The notes under the pieces: generated by a model
The model's input: the letters and a program-made list of their open reading frames with translations, nothing else
What the model was told of the DNA's origin: nothing
The model's database searches: none
Virus record (IMG/VR): IMGVR_UViG_3300046092_000062
Coordinates: 125,866-189,865 of that record
Origin: a virus
Length of the DNA: 64,000 nt
Direction: 5' to 3' (one strand)
Position numbers and translations under genes: made by a program
Part shown: one piece after another, positions 15,485 to 23,883 of the stretch
How positions within the stretch are numbered: the stretch's first letter is position 1
Layout: each line of letters starts with the position of its first letter

Positions 15485-18298
15485 GTGGCGTTAACAAGAA
15501 AAGTTAAGTCTGGACTAACACAGGCACCGTTTGACACCTACATCGGCGAGGCCGGACAGATTTTCTTTAGTAACGACACAGGTGAAATTCGTATCAGTGA
15601 CGGTGTTACCCCAAACGGTAAGCCAGTATATGTTGCGGTTACTAGTGCTAACATTGGTAACTTGGTCATTACTGGTGCTAGTATCACTACTCTGGGGCTC
15701 AACGAAGATTTGGATTTAGTTGCTAGCGGAACAGGAAACGTAAGCGTATACGGTAGCTTTCATGTTCACACAGATGGATTGGGTAGTACCATTGCCTTTG
15801 ATGTAGACCCTCAGGGCTTTACAACCATTAACGTACCAACATTAACTCTAGGCGACAACGGTTTATTAATTAATGGCGGTAGCATGGTATCAACTGTTCC
15901 GCAAGTGGCAGGAACAACCCTACGACTAGTTGGTAACGATGGCGTAACCAACACCTTTGCAATCGACTCCTTTGGAACTGGTACGTTCCCGGGAACTATT
16001 AACCGTGCAGGTCGTGGCACAAGTGCTACACCTACAGCAACAAAAACAGGCGACACCATTGGACGTTGGGGTGCAGTTGGCTACGGCGACACAAACTTTG
16101 TAATTGACCAAGGAATCGGCCGAGCAGCAAGTGATATCCGCTTTGTTGCCACAGAAGATTTCACCGACACCAATGGCGGAACACAGATTCAGTTTTACAC
16201 AAGTCCAAACGGTGGCACACAACGAACATTAAGTGTGACCATGGACTACACTGGTATTACTACTGGTAATATCCACAGTACTAACGTATTTGTAAGTGGC
16301 AACACAATTAGCCAAGGTACCACACAAGCAATTGGTAACTTTACCTCAAATGGGTCAACTACCTTAATCGGCGATGTGACTATTAATGGCAACGTTAACA
16401 CCACTGGTGCCACTGCTAACTTTGGCCAAAGCAATTTCACAGGTAATGTTAGCGTATTTGGTCCAATGTCTATTGACAACCAAGTTAGTATCACTGCCGC
16501 AGGTAATCTTAAATTCAGCGATAGCACTGTGCAGTCAACCGCAGCTATCCAGGCAATCAACAACAGCAACCACGTTACTGGTTCGTTTAATGCCATTGGT
16601 GCCACTAGATATTTGGTATTGCAAACAGATGGTACACCAAATAACACACCAAGCACTCTAGTAGCCCGAGATACTGCTGGGAATATCGCGGTTGGCAACG
16701 TTACTGCATCTACATTAAACACCACTAGCGTAACTGCTAACAGTAGCATTGCTGGTAGCTTGACTGTATACGGTAACTTGAACGTTGTTGGTACAACAGT
16801 AACAACCAACGCAGTAGTAACCACAGTTGATACAAAAACATTTACTATTGCTGCCAATGCAGTTAGTGCCATTGCAGCAGATGGCGCAGCATTTTTAGTG
16901 GCCAATATTGCTGGTGCTAGCGTTGCAGACTGGACATACGACAATGCTCAAGTGGCCTGGCGCAGTAATGTAAGCGTTATACCAGCAACTTCATTAAACG
17001 GACAAAACCTTGGTAGTACAACACGCGAATGGAATCACTTATATGCTGGTGAAGCATACCTTAGTCAGAAACTAAATGTTGGTGTTGTTCCATTAGTTGA
17101 GTACCTTAACGTTGCACAGTTTACAGCAAACGTTCCACAATACAGCCAAGTCTACAATCAAAATTTAAGCAGCAATGCAGGCGCAACCACTGACTTTGTT
17201 GCAGCCAACGACATCGGTGGCGAGACCAATAATTACATTGACATTGGTATCAATTCCAGTAACTATAGCGAGCCAGCGTACAGCATTCAGTATGCCAATG
17301 ACGGGTATGTGTTTATAAACGGCGGTAACTTAACTGTTGGTACTCAATCAACTGGTACCGACATTGTGTTCCACACTGATGGTACCACCGCAGACAAAGA
17401 AGCGGGTCGCGTACACTTAGGTCGTTGGATTATGACTGGTGCCGTTGACGATGGCGTAACTAAATTCCAAATTGGTGATAACCTGCGAGTAGTTGGCAAC
17501 GTTACTGCTGGCAACGTGAGTGCAACTAACTTAACTAACCAATTTGCTACATTAACTGCAAACGCAGCCGCACAAGCAAATCAAATTACTGGGGCAAACG
17601 CAGCTATTGTAACTGCCAACACTGCAATGAAATCGTATGTTGATGCCGTAACAACTGCATGGACAGCTAACGCAGCTACGCAACAAGTATCTATTAACAG
17701 TTTAGTAACTAATGCCAATGCAAATACCGCCGCATATCTATCAAACGGTATTAGTTCTAACATTGTCACCACAGCTAACGTAAGTGCAGGTAACCTTCGA
17801 GTTGGAACTACAACCTATGGTAACAATACCATTTATAGTTCGGCAACAGCAACCGACATTACAATCGGTCAACTTGGGGCCACTGCCAATTTGGTGCTCA
17901 ACCGAACTACTACAATCAACAAAGATGCGTACATCGCTGGAAACGTTTCAACAGTTGGATATGTGTCTGCACAAACCTATCGTGGAAATACTCGCAACGT
18001 TGGCACATTGGGCGCGGGTGGTACATTGACTATCGACTATGCGACAGATCAATATGTATTTGTTAACATTACTGGTGCTATAACTATTGCTCATACCAAT
18101 ATTATTGCAGGTCGTAATGTTAAAGTTGTGGTGGTTAACGCAACTGGCACAAACTATGCTGTAAATACCGGGGTAGCAGATATTAATACCACTGGCAACA
18201 ACGCTGGCGCTAACTTAAACTCAACCCGAATGGGTGTTTATGAGTTTATTAGTTTTGGTACAACTACAACTACCTTGTACGCTAGTGTCAACAAATAA
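15485..18298 (+). CDS. Tail-fibre/adhesin-like protein with Mtd-type N terminus
   Basis: 937 residues from a GTG start. Residues ~15-50 (IGEAGQIFFSNDTGEIRISD and following GVTPNG) match the N-terminal attachment domain of major-tropism-determinant-type fibres. The rest is a repetitive Thr/Asn/Gly/Val beta structure with recurring short blocks such as GNVSV, GNVTA and TANA, typical of trimeric fibres, and a beta-rich C terminus. It is the largest protein in the window and probably sits on the tail or baseplate and contacts the host surface. No catalytic motif seen. Followed by a late-type promoter. Confidence 0.85.
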   Translation: MALTRKVKSGLTQAPFDTYIGEAGQIFFSNDTGEIRISDGVTPNGKPVYVAVTSANIGNLVITGASITTLGLNEDLDLVASGTGNVSVYGSFHVHTDGLGSTIAFDVDPQGFTTINVPTLTLGDNGLLINGGSMVSTVPQVAGTTLRLVGNDGVTNTFAIDSFGTGTFPGTINRAGRGTSATPTATKTGDTIGRWGAVGYGDTNFVIDQGIGRAASDIRFVATEDFTDTNGGTQIQFYTSPNGGTQRTLSVTMDYTGITTGNIHSTNVFVSGNTISQGTTQAIGNFTSNGSTTLIGDVTINGNVNTTGATANFGQSNFTGNVSVFGPMSIDNQVSITAAGNLKFSDSTVQSTAAIQAINNSNHVTGSFNAIGATRYLVLQTDGTPNNTPSTLVARDTAGNIAVGNVTASTLNTTSVTANSSIAGSLTVYGNLNVVGTTVTTNAVVTTVDTKTFTIAANAVSAIAADGAAFLVANIAGASVADWTYDNAQVAWRSNVSVIPATSLNGQNLGSTTREWNHLYAGEAYLSQKLNVGVVPLVEYLNVAQFTANVPQYSQVYNQNLSSNAGATTDFVAANDIGGETNNYIDIGINSSNYSEPAYSIQYANDGYVFINGGNLTVGTQSTGTDIVFHTDGTTADKEAGRVHLGRWIMTGAVDDGVTKFQIGDNLRVVGNVTAGNVSATNLTNQFATLTANAAAQANQITGANAAIVTANTAMKSYVDAVTTAWTANAATQQVSINSLVTNANANTAAYLSNGISSNIVTTANVSAGNLRVGTTTYGNNTIYSSATATDITIGQLGATANLVLNRTTTINKDAYIAGNVSTVGYVSAQTYRGNTRNVGTLGAGGTLTIDYATDQYVFVNITGAITIAHTNIIAGRNVKVVVVNATGTNYAVNTGVADINTTGNNAGANLNSTRMGVYEFISFGTTTTTLYASVNK

Positions 18299-18310
18299 TC
18301 ACCAAAGTCT

Positions 18311-18339
18311 TTGACTTCATCAACATCATAACGTATAGT
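18311..18339 (+). promoter_or_regulatory. Sigma70-like promoter upstream of membrane protein
   Basis: TTGACT (18311-18316), 17-base spacer, TATAGT (18334-18339). It lies 15 bases before a late TATAAATA box, so the same gene may be driven by both host and phage sigma factors. Confidence 0.6.
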
Positions 18340-18353
18340 GTAGGACTAAACCC

Positions 18354-18361
18354 TATAAATA
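18354..18361 (+). promoter_or_regulatory. Late promoter, start codon at +1
   Basis: Exact TATAAATA, six bases before the ATG at 18368. In T4 late promoters transcription starts about 5-7 bases past this box, so the message would be leaderless or nearly so. Confidence 0.75.
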
Positions 18362-18367
18362 TACGTT

Positions 18368-19993
18368 ATGATATTCGGATACTTCACACTCTTAGTTGCA
18401 CTAGTTATTAGTGCCGTTGCAGAATACTACTCAATCGTAGGTCTTACTGCCATCTTCTCCGCAGCCTTTTGGCCCATTGTTATCATGGGCGCAGTACTTG
18501 GCGTGGGCAAAATCACTGCCGCAGTTTGGCTCAAACTCAATTGGGAACGTGCTAGTTGGACCTACAAGTTATACCTTGTGCCAGCTGTGGCGTTCCTAAT
18601 GGTACTAACTAGTATGGGCATCTTTGGATTCCTATCAAAAGCACACAGTGACCAAAGTCTAGTAAGCGGGGACAGCCAAGCAAAAGTTGCTATTTACGAC
18701 GAGAAGATTAAAACAGCCAAGGACAATATTGATGCTAACCGCAAAGTACTTAAACAAATGGATGAGGCTGTGGACCAGAGTATGGCACGCTCAACTGATG
18801 AAAAGGGTGCCGACAAAGCCGTTGCAATACGCAGGGGCCAGCTCAAAGAGCGCCAACGCTTACAGTCCGAAATCGCAGCCGAACAGAAAACAATTAATCA
18901 ACTTTCTGAAGAACGGGCACCGCTAGCAGCAGAGTTCCGTAAAGTAGAAAGCGAAGTTGGCCCAATCAAATACATTGCAGCACTAATCTACGGAGACAAT
19001 CCAGACGCCAACATCTTAGAAAAGGCCGTGCGCCTAGTTATTATGATGATCGTTGCGGTGTTTGATCCATTAGCCCTTGTGTTAATTTTAGCGGCGCAGC
19101 AAAGCCTTAAGTGGGCACGTGGGGAGGAACACACACCTGTCGAGGTGAACAAACATACGCAGACTGTTGTTGAGGATAACGCAGTCGGGGAACCACACGA
19201 ACCCACACCCACTGTAGAAGAACAGTCCGTAGTAGACGATTGCGCGGTAGTCGATGCTGAGCACACAGCTCAGAGTGTCTCTACTGAGTCTACCCCTACA
19301 GTGGAAGTGGATTTGTTTGCGTATCTAAAGAAACCCTTTGTGCATTTTTCAAACTTGCCACCAATGGTGTATAAACGAGAAGTTGTTGTAGATGAAGAAG
19401 ACAACATCCGTCCATTAACCGAGGAGGAAGTAATGGCGCCGGCTTACGAAGAAGATGATGGCCCGTTAAGTGAAGAACAGGTGGCACAACTTATCAAGTC
19501 CGTGGAGGCTTTTAAGCCGGTAACTGAGCCCGCTGAACCAAAGATCCTGGCAATGGGCATTGACGAAGTTGAACGTCCAGGTGACTACATTACTCCCCCT
19601 GAGTACACTGGTCCAATGAAAGAAGTAGTCGAAGAACACATTGACCCAAATACTCGTATCAAGACTCTTAGTCATTCATGGGTGCCAGACCTAGATGCAC
19701 ACGCAGACAATATTGATCGCGCTAAAGCAGCCAACGCAGACTTTGGAACTAAGTTTCCAGAATCTGCAACCAAAGGTGACATGTATCTGCGTGTAGACTT
19801 CTTGCCAGCTAGACTGTTTAAGTTCAATGGCGTTAAATGGATTGAAGTTGACAAAGCAGCAACTGATAGCTACACTTACAATGAAGAATACATCAAGTAC
19901 CTAATTGACAAAATCAACAGTGGCGAATACGATGTTGAAACACTAAGCGAGAGCGAACAAGAGCAGATTCGCGAATATCTAAAGAACAAATGA
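18368..19993 (+). CDS. Large membrane protein with coiled coil, virion-associated candidate
   Basis: 541 residues. Hydrophobic segments lie at about residues 3-20, 24-45 and 68-90, then a charged coiled coil (residues ~105-190, rich in Lys/Gln/Asp/Glu), then another hydrophobic segment near 220-245. A long acidic region follows, and a compact C-terminal module (GTKFPESATKGDMYLRVDF) reads like a repeat found in phage fibre proteins. No catalytic motif. The late promoter implies late expression. Role unknown; a membrane-interacting tail or ejection component is possible. Confidence 0.7.
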   Translation: MIFGYFTLLVALVISAVAEYYSIVGLTAIFSAAFWPIVIMGAVLGVGKITAAVWLKLNWERASWTYKLYLVPAVAFLMVLTSMGIFGFLSKAHSDQSLVSGDSQAKVAIYDEKIKTAKDNIDANRKVLKQMDEAVDQSMARSTDEKGADKAVAIRRGQLKERQRLQSEIAAEQKTINQLSEERAPLAAEFRKVESEVGPIKYIAALIYGDNPDANILEKAVRLVIMMIVAVFDPLALVLILAAQQSLKWARGEEHTPVEVNKHTQTVVEDNAVGEPHEPTPTVEEQSVVDDCAVVDAEHTAQSVSTESTPTVEVDLFAYLKKPFVHFSNLPPMVYKREVVVDEEDNIRPLTEEEVMAPAYEEDDGPLSEEQVAQLIKSVEAFKPVTEPAEPKILAMGIDEVERPGDYITPPEYTGPMKEVVEEHIDPNTRIKTLSHSWVPDLDAHADNIDRAKAANADFGTKFPESATKGDMYLRVDFLPARLFKFNGVKWIEVDKAATDSYTYNEEYIKYLIDKINSGEYDVETLSESEQEQIREYLKNK

Positions 19994-20370
19994 CAACTAA
20001 CTTTATTACCCCGCCGGATTTTGTAGAAGATCCAAATCATTCAGTATTGTTAATTGACGTTGATCCAGTTGACGTTGAAACATTGGCATTTTTATGTGCA
20101 GGGCATAACGAAGCATTTAACGTGTACCTTTACAGTGCAGAATTAGATGACGTTAATTGGCTTACTAAGGCAGCAGGGCAAGTAGATGCAATCGTAGTAA
20201 ACACCGCAGCCACTGATCTAAGTCCAATCAAAGACCTATTTGTTGGGTCAGAAAAAACATATCATTACGGGCCAAAGAACTTTATCAATAATGATCGTAA
20301 ATACACTAACGTATTAGAATATTTTATCAAAAGAGCCCATGAGCGAAACCATTCAACCGATCCACTGTAA
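19990..20370 (+). CDS. Hypothetical protein overlapping clpX
   Basis: 126 residues with a Rossmann-like rhythm (HSVLLIDVDPVDVETLAFLC, then VDAIVVNTAA), but no nucleotide-binding motif. ATGA overlap with the upstream membrane protein and a 32-base overlap with clpX. Function unknown; probably cotranscribed with clpX. Confidence 0.7.
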   Translation: MTTNFITPPDFVEDPNHSVLLIDVDPVDVETLAFLCAGHNEAFNVYLYSAELDDVNWLTKAAGQVDAIVVNTAATDLSPIKDLFVGSEKTYHYGPKNFINNDRKYTNVLEYFIKRAHERNHSTDPL

Positions 20371-21541
20371 CTTCTGTGGTAAAAGCCGCAACGAAGTTGA
20401 AAAGTTAATTGTAGCCAATGACGCGGGCATTTGTAATGAATGTATCACGCTTTGTAGCAACATCATTAACAAAGAAGCCAACGATCATATTCGCAAGGAT
20501 AAGAAAATTGGCAAGGCACTTGATCCAATTAAAATCAAACAGCACTTAGACGAATACATTATCGGCCAAGACGCTGCAAAGATTGCAATTAGTGTGGGAG
20601 TGGTTAATCACTACAAACGCATCTTCTTTGAAAGCTCAGTGGAACTAGAAAAGTCGAACATTCTAATTCACGGCCCAACCGGCTCAGGTAAAACACTGCT
20701 GGCCAAAACAATCGCACGTTATCTAAACGTGCCCTTTGTTGTAGCAGATGCCACTACACTAACCGAAGCAGGATACGTAGGGGATGATGTTGAAAGTATT
20801 ATCTCAGGCTTGCTAGCAGCAGCAGAATACGATGTTGCTCGTTGTGAGCAAGGTATTATCTTCCTAGATGAAGTGGACAAGATTGCACGTAAAAGTGAAT
20901 CAGCTAGTCTAACCCGCGACGTAAGCGGTGAAGGTGTACAGCAAGCTCTACTCAAGCTAGTAGAAGGTACCAAGTGCAAGGTCAGCGTAAATGGTGGTAA
21001 GAAGCATCCAGCAATGGATCAAGTGGAAATTGATACTAGCAAGATCTTGTTTATTGCTGGAGGCGCATTTGCTGGACTACCTAAGATTGTTGACCGTAGA
21101 CAGCGTGGAACCAGTATTGGATTCAACTCGGCTAACGAAGATCAAATCGACGTTACAGAAGTGACCCCAGACGATTTCCAAAAGTTCGGAATGATCCCTG
21201 AGTTCACAGGACGTTTCCCAATCTCTGTACAAATTGACGAACTAAGCAAGGATGACTTTGTTAAGATTCTAACTGAACCCAAGAACAACTTGCTTGCACA
21301 GATGAAGTTTTACTTCTCCTCAGACGAAGTGGAATTAATGTTTACACTGGAAGCCATTGAAGCAGTGGCTGACTTGGCAGTGCAGCAAAAGGTTGGAGCT
21401 CGTGGACTAAAGAGTATTTTAGAGCGTACTCTTACACCATATATGTACACCCTAACTGAAATTAAAAAGCAGGGTTTTAAAAAGATAGAGATTACTGACA
21501 AAGTGGTTAAATATAACGACCCACCTAATTTTATAGAATAG
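20339..21541 (+). CDS. clpX: ClpX, ATPase unfoldase of ClpXP
   Basis: 400 residues, close to bacterial ClpX length. N-terminal zinc domain has its four cysteines (CNFC and CNEC..C, residues ~10-35), which in ClpX bind adaptors. Walker A is GPTGSGKT at 112-119, the pore-1 loop is GYVG, Walker B is IIFLDEVDK, and sensor and arginine-finger blocks ([17 protein letters not shown]) are in place. The loop TSIGFNS contains the IGF tripeptide ClpX uses to dock on ClpP. A ClpP gene lies at 46932 and ClpS at 22652. Ends with TAG. Whether it pairs with the phage or host ClpP cannot be told. Confidence 0.97.
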   Translation: MSETIQPIHCNFCGKSRNEVEKLIVANDAGICNECITLCSNIINKEANDHIRKDKKIGKALDPIKIKQHLDEYIIGQDAAKIAISVGVVNHYKRIFFESSVELEKSNILIHGPTGSGKTLLAKTIARYLNVPFVVADATTLTEAGYVGDDVESIISGLLAAAEYDVARCEQGIIFLDEVDKIARKSESASLTRDVSGEGVQQALLKLVEGTKCKVSVNGGKKHPAMDQVEIDTSKILFIAGGAFAGLPKIVDRRQRGTSIGFNSANEDQIDVTEVTPDDFQKFGMIPEFTGRFPISVQIDELSKDDFVKILTEPKNNLLAQMKFYFSSDEVELMFTLEAIEAVADLAVQQKVGARGLKSILERTLTPYMYTLTEIKKQGFKKIEITDKVVKYNDPPNFIE

Positions 21542-21548
21542 GATAAAA

Positions 21549-21782
21549 ATGAACGAAAGAATGAAACTTTATGGCAGCAGCGTAGTTGTGCAGAACGACA
21601 ACGTTGAAAAAGCCTTACGCAAATTTAAAAAGAAAATCATGGAGAGCGGCAAGTTGCAAGAACTTCGCGAACGTGAGTTTTACGAAAAGCCAACTACCAA
21701 GCGTAAGAAAGCAGCGGCACAAGCCAAGCGCCGCTGGCAAAAGAAACTGCAAGCAGAGAGCTTGCCAAAGAAACTGTACTGA
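21549..21782 (+). CDS. rpsU: Ribosomal protein bS21 homologue
   Basis: 77 residues, very basic, with the bS21 outline: VVVQNDNVEKALRKFKKKI, then the REREFYEKPTTKRKK block and an Arg/Lys-rich helix. bS21 sits at the 30S platform near the anti-Shine-Dalgarno sequence and affects which mRNAs are initiated. Phage copies are known and are thought to swap into host ribosomes. It follows clpX by seven bases and overlaps the next gene by one base. In this phage, many predicted transcripts are leaderless, so altered initiation could matter. Confidence 0.93.
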   Translation: MNERMKLYGSSVVVQNDNVEKALRKFKKKIMESGKLQELREREFYEKPTTKRKKAAAQAKRRWQKKLQAESLPKKLY

Positions 21783-22078
21783 TGCAAGTTAGGTTTCGAT
21801 TACCCGCCGACGAAACCATTTTTCCAGGAAACCCTGTGGGTATTAACCAAACTGCAATATCCTTTATTCGAACGGATATGCAGCGTTGGGGCGATCGTTA
21901 TCAGCAGCAATACACTCTCAAAAACGACGGACGATACTTGTACCTCACACTAGAGGATCCAACAAGTATCAGCTTTTTCCTACTAACCTACAAACCACAA
22001 TACCACAGCAGCAGCAGAAAACGTATTGAAGTTGTAGATGCCCAAAATAATTTGATCACAGACTTTTTGTCTGTATAA
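21782..22078 (+). CDS. Hypothetical protein after rpsU
   Basis: 98 residues, beta-rich, beginning MQVRFRLPADETIFPGNP. No known family. It overlaps the S21 stop by one base (TGATG), so translation is coupled. The hsp20 promoter lies inside its 3' end, with the TAA stop next to the -10 box. Confidence 0.7.
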   Translation: MQVRFRLPADETIFPGNPVGINQTAISFIRTDMQRWGDRYQQQYTLKNDGRYLYLTLEDPTSISFFLLTYKPQYHSSSRKRIEVVDAQNNLITDFLSV

Positions 22079-22079
22079 T
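22052..22079 (+). promoter_or_regulatory. hsp20 promoter with palindromic spacer
   Basis: TTGATC (22052-22057), 16-base spacer, TATAAT (22074-22079). The spacer is almost entirely the inverted repeat CAGAC-TTTTT-GTCTG, a possible operator. Predicted +1 is near 22086. Confidence 0.75.
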
Positions 22080-22088
22080 AAATAAACA

Positions 22089-22112
22089 TGTAGTGCCGAT
22101 AATCGGGCTACA
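22089..22112 (+). promoter_or_regulatory. 5'-terminal hairpin of hsp20 leader
   Basis: TGTAGT/GCTACA stem with an inner CCGA/TCGG helix and a TAA loop, starting within a few bases of the predicted transcription start. It could stabilise the mRNA or act as a thermosensing or attenuating element. A smaller hairpin with the same outer stem is at 54154. Confidence 0.6.
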
Positions 22113-22148
22113 TTTTAAACGTCATAACTTGCTTAATAGGAGAATAAC

Positions 22149-22598
22149 ATGACACAATTCAACATCCGTACTCTAGACCTACCTTCCCTACATCGTTCAG
22201 CCATTGGCTTTGACCGCATGTTTGAGGAATTGAATCGCACATTTGCAAACAGCAAAAGCGGCAACTACCCTCCACACAATATCGTTCAAGTTAACGACAC
22301 CAATTTTGTGGTTGAAGTTGCAGTTGCTGGCTTTGCAGAAAGCGAAATTGGGGTAGAACTAGCAGACAATGTTCTTACTGTAACTGGCGAAAAGGTTAAG
22401 GATCTTACTACACCAAGTGATCCGAAATATCTACACCAAGGTATCAGTAACCGCAATTTCGTTCGTGACTTTACGTTAGCAGACAACGTAGAGGTTCGTG
22501 GCGCTACTGTGGAAAACGGTATCCTTTCTGTTCAACTGGAACTGGTTGTTCCGGAAGAAAAGAAACCAAAATCCATTGCTATTACTTTCAAAAAGTAA
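22149..22598 (+). CDS. hsp20: Small heat-shock protein, Hsp20/IbpA type
   Basis: 149 residues with an alpha-crystallin domain at about 40-135. It has the start YPPHNIVQVNDTNFVVEVAVAG, the DNVLTVTGEK strand pair, FVRDFTLADNVEV and the conserved NGILSVQLEL motif. The I-x-I-like tail (KSIAITF) is present. It is an ATP-independent holdase that keeps unfolded proteins soluble, fitting a phage that also carries ClpX, ClpP, ClpS and GroES. AATAGGAG precedes the ATG. Its own promoter carries a palindromic spacer and a 5' hairpin. Confidence 0.95.
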   Translation: MTQFNIRTLDLPSLHRSAIGFDRMFEELNRTFANSKSGNYPPHNIVQVNDTNFVVEVAVAGFAESEIGVELADNVLTVTGEKVKDLTTPSDPKYLHQGISNRNFVRDFTLADNVEVRGATVENGILSVQLELVVPEEKKPKSIAITFKK

Positions 22599-22604
22599 TA
22601 TAAT
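22576..22604 (+). promoter_or_regulatory. clpS promoter with palindromic spacer
   Basis: TTGCTA (22576-22581), 17-base spacer, TATAAT (22599-22604), lying within the end of hsp20 with its TAA stop in the spacer. The spacer is the near-perfect palindrome TTACTTT-CA-AAAAGTAA, as in the hsp20 promoter architecture. Confidence 0.7.
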
Positions 22605-22611
22605 GTGATAT

Positions 22612-22635
22612 ACGTAGGGCAATGACGCCCTACGT
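22612..22635 (+). promoter_or_regulatory. Strong hairpin at 5' end of clpS leader or terminator of hsp20
   Basis: Nine-base-pair perfect stem ACGTAGGGC/GCCCTACGT with loop AATGAC, beginning at the predicted +1 of the clpS promoter. Only a short T run (TTTAACTT) follows, so it may serve both as an hsp20 transcript end and as a 5'-terminal stem-loop. Confidence 0.7.
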
Positions 22636-22651
22636 TTAACTTAATTCAATT

Positions 22652-22963
22652 ATGGCAAATACCAAAACTCGTCAACAAATTAAAATCCAACCACGTTTCG
22701 ATGTTAAGCCACCAAGTTTGTACAAGGTGATTTACGTTAACGACAATACCACTACTATGGAATTTGTTGTTGAGACGCTGAAGGCTGTTTTCAATCACGA
22801 CAATGACAGTTCTGAGCAATTGACTATGCGAATCCACGAAGAAGGTTCGGCAGTGGTTGCAACTCTCCCTTACGAAATTGCAGAGCAAAAAGGTGTTGAA
22901 GTCACACTGCTTGCACGTAACAACGGATTCCCACTTCAAGTCAAACTCGAAGCTGATCAATGA
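22652..22963 (+). CDS. clpS: ClpS, N-end-rule adaptor of Clp proteases
   Basis: 103 residues matching ClpS throughout: PPSLYKVIYVNDNTTTMEFV, then the helix pair and the MRIHEEGSAVV block, ending in LARNNGFPLQV. The residues that hold the substrate amino group are kept (Asn-Asp in VNDN and His in RIHEEG). In bacteria ClpS delivers N-degron proteins to ClpA; no ClpA is seen in this window, so it may act on the host ClpAP, either delivering substrates or blocking others. ATGA overlap with the next gene. Confidence 0.95.
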   Translation: MANTKTRQQIKIQPRFDVKPPSLYKVIYVNDNTTTMEFVVETLKAVFNHDNDSSEQLTMRIHEEGSAVVATLPYEIAEQKGVEVTLLARNNGFPLQVKLEADQ

Positions 22964-23220
22964 TCAAACCCAAAGAGTTCAAGACTAGAGAGGAAGCTCG
23001 TGCGTTTCTAAAACGTTGCGGCTTGCTTAAAACTACTCGAATTCTAGAAGGCGAAGAGCGTGAGCAAGTATTCACTATGCTTGCGTTACTTCCGCCACCT
23101 GAGTCCAGTAACAGCCAACGCTTCTGGACTGACGAGTGGATAGTAGGCGACAAAACATACCAACACACCACTGGTGAAGGTATAGATGAATTATCAGAAA
23201 CCACTGACGAAGATGAATGA
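22960..23220 (+). CDS. Hypothetical protein after clpS
   Basis: 86 residues, charged, with an acidic C terminus (IDELSETTDEDE). ATGA overlap with clpS suggests coupled translation. No family recognised. Confidence 0.65.
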   Translation: MIKPKEFKTREEARAFLKRCGLLKTTRILEGEEREQVFTMLALLPPPESSNSQRFWTDEWIVGDKTYQHTTGEGIDELSETTDEDE

Positions 23221-23419
23221 ACAAGAAAACACATTCCGAGTACTAAAGGGCGACGATCCATTGGTAACCAGTCGTTGGTGCAGCTTTGGGTTCCATAAAT
23301 GGACTAAATGGGATAATACCAATGAGGTGCGCACGTATAGAGGCAACTACATTGTGCAGGTTAAGAAGTGTGCTCATTGCGGGGACTTCAAACAGAGAAA
23401 GAAAAATTTAATAGCATGA
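23213..23419 (+). CDS. Small zinc-binding-type protein
   Basis: 68 residues. A CSFGFHKWTKW segment and a late KKCAHCGDF pair resemble the short Cys/His phage proteins grouped as DUF1660-like, but I assign no function. The start at 23213 gives an eight-base overlap with the upstream gene; earlier starts lie deep inside that gene. Confidence 0.65.
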   Translation: MNEQENTFRVLKGDDPLVTSRWCSFGFHKWTKWDNTNEVRTYRGNYIVQVKKCAHCGDFKQRKKNLIA

Positions 23420-23883
23420 TTTTCAATAAGATCAAACAGCTTAAAGATGAAGGTAAAGTCATTGGCATTACCTTCAGTCAATTTGACTTGCTACATGCAG
23501 GACACATTGCCATGCTAGCAGAAGCTAAGAACCACTGTGATTACTTGATTGCGGGCCTGCAAACTGATGCCACAATCGATCGCCCTGATACCAAAAACAA
23601 GCCTATCCAAAGTGTAGTGGAACGACAAATCCAACTGAGTGCATGTCGCTTTGTTGATGAAATTGTCGTGTACCAAACTGAACAAGACCTACGTGACTTG
23701 ATTCTTATCTTGCCCATTGATGTGCGCATCTTGGGCGTAGAATACGAAAGCCAAGACTTTACAGGTCGTGCAGAAGGTTCGCACATTGGTATCCAGCATA
23801 TCTTCAACAGCAGAGATCACAGTTTCTCTAGCAGCAGTTTGCGCAAACGTGTAGCAGACGCCGAAACTAAAAAGACAAAATAA
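23416..23883 (+). CDS. Cytidylyltransferase-like nucleotidyltransferase (TagD/RfaE type)
   Basis: 155 residues. The HxGH signature (LLHAGH) lies near residue 30, with the preceding TFSQFD strand, and the second motif SSSSLRKR near the C terminus. This is the layout of small HIGH-superfamily nucleotidyltransferases such as glycerol-3-phosphate cytidylyltransferase and the RfaE adenylyltransferase domain. The substrate is unknown; a sugar phosphate or alcohol phosphate is likely. ATGA overlap with the previous gene, and the next gene begins immediately after its stop. Confidence 0.88.
   Translation: MIFNKIKQLKDEGKVIGITFSQFDLLHAGHIAMLAEAKNHCDYLIAGLQTDATIDRPDTKNKPIQSVVERQIQLSACRFVDEIVVYQTEQDLRDLILILPIDVRILGVEYESQDFTGRAEGSHIGIQHIFNSRDHSFSSSSLRKRVADAETKKTK

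Noticed and set aside
16246-16944. 232-codon minus-strand open frame
   Set aside because: Shadow of the repetitive fibre gene; Thr/Asn-rich fibres give long Val/Leu-rich antisense frames by codon bias.
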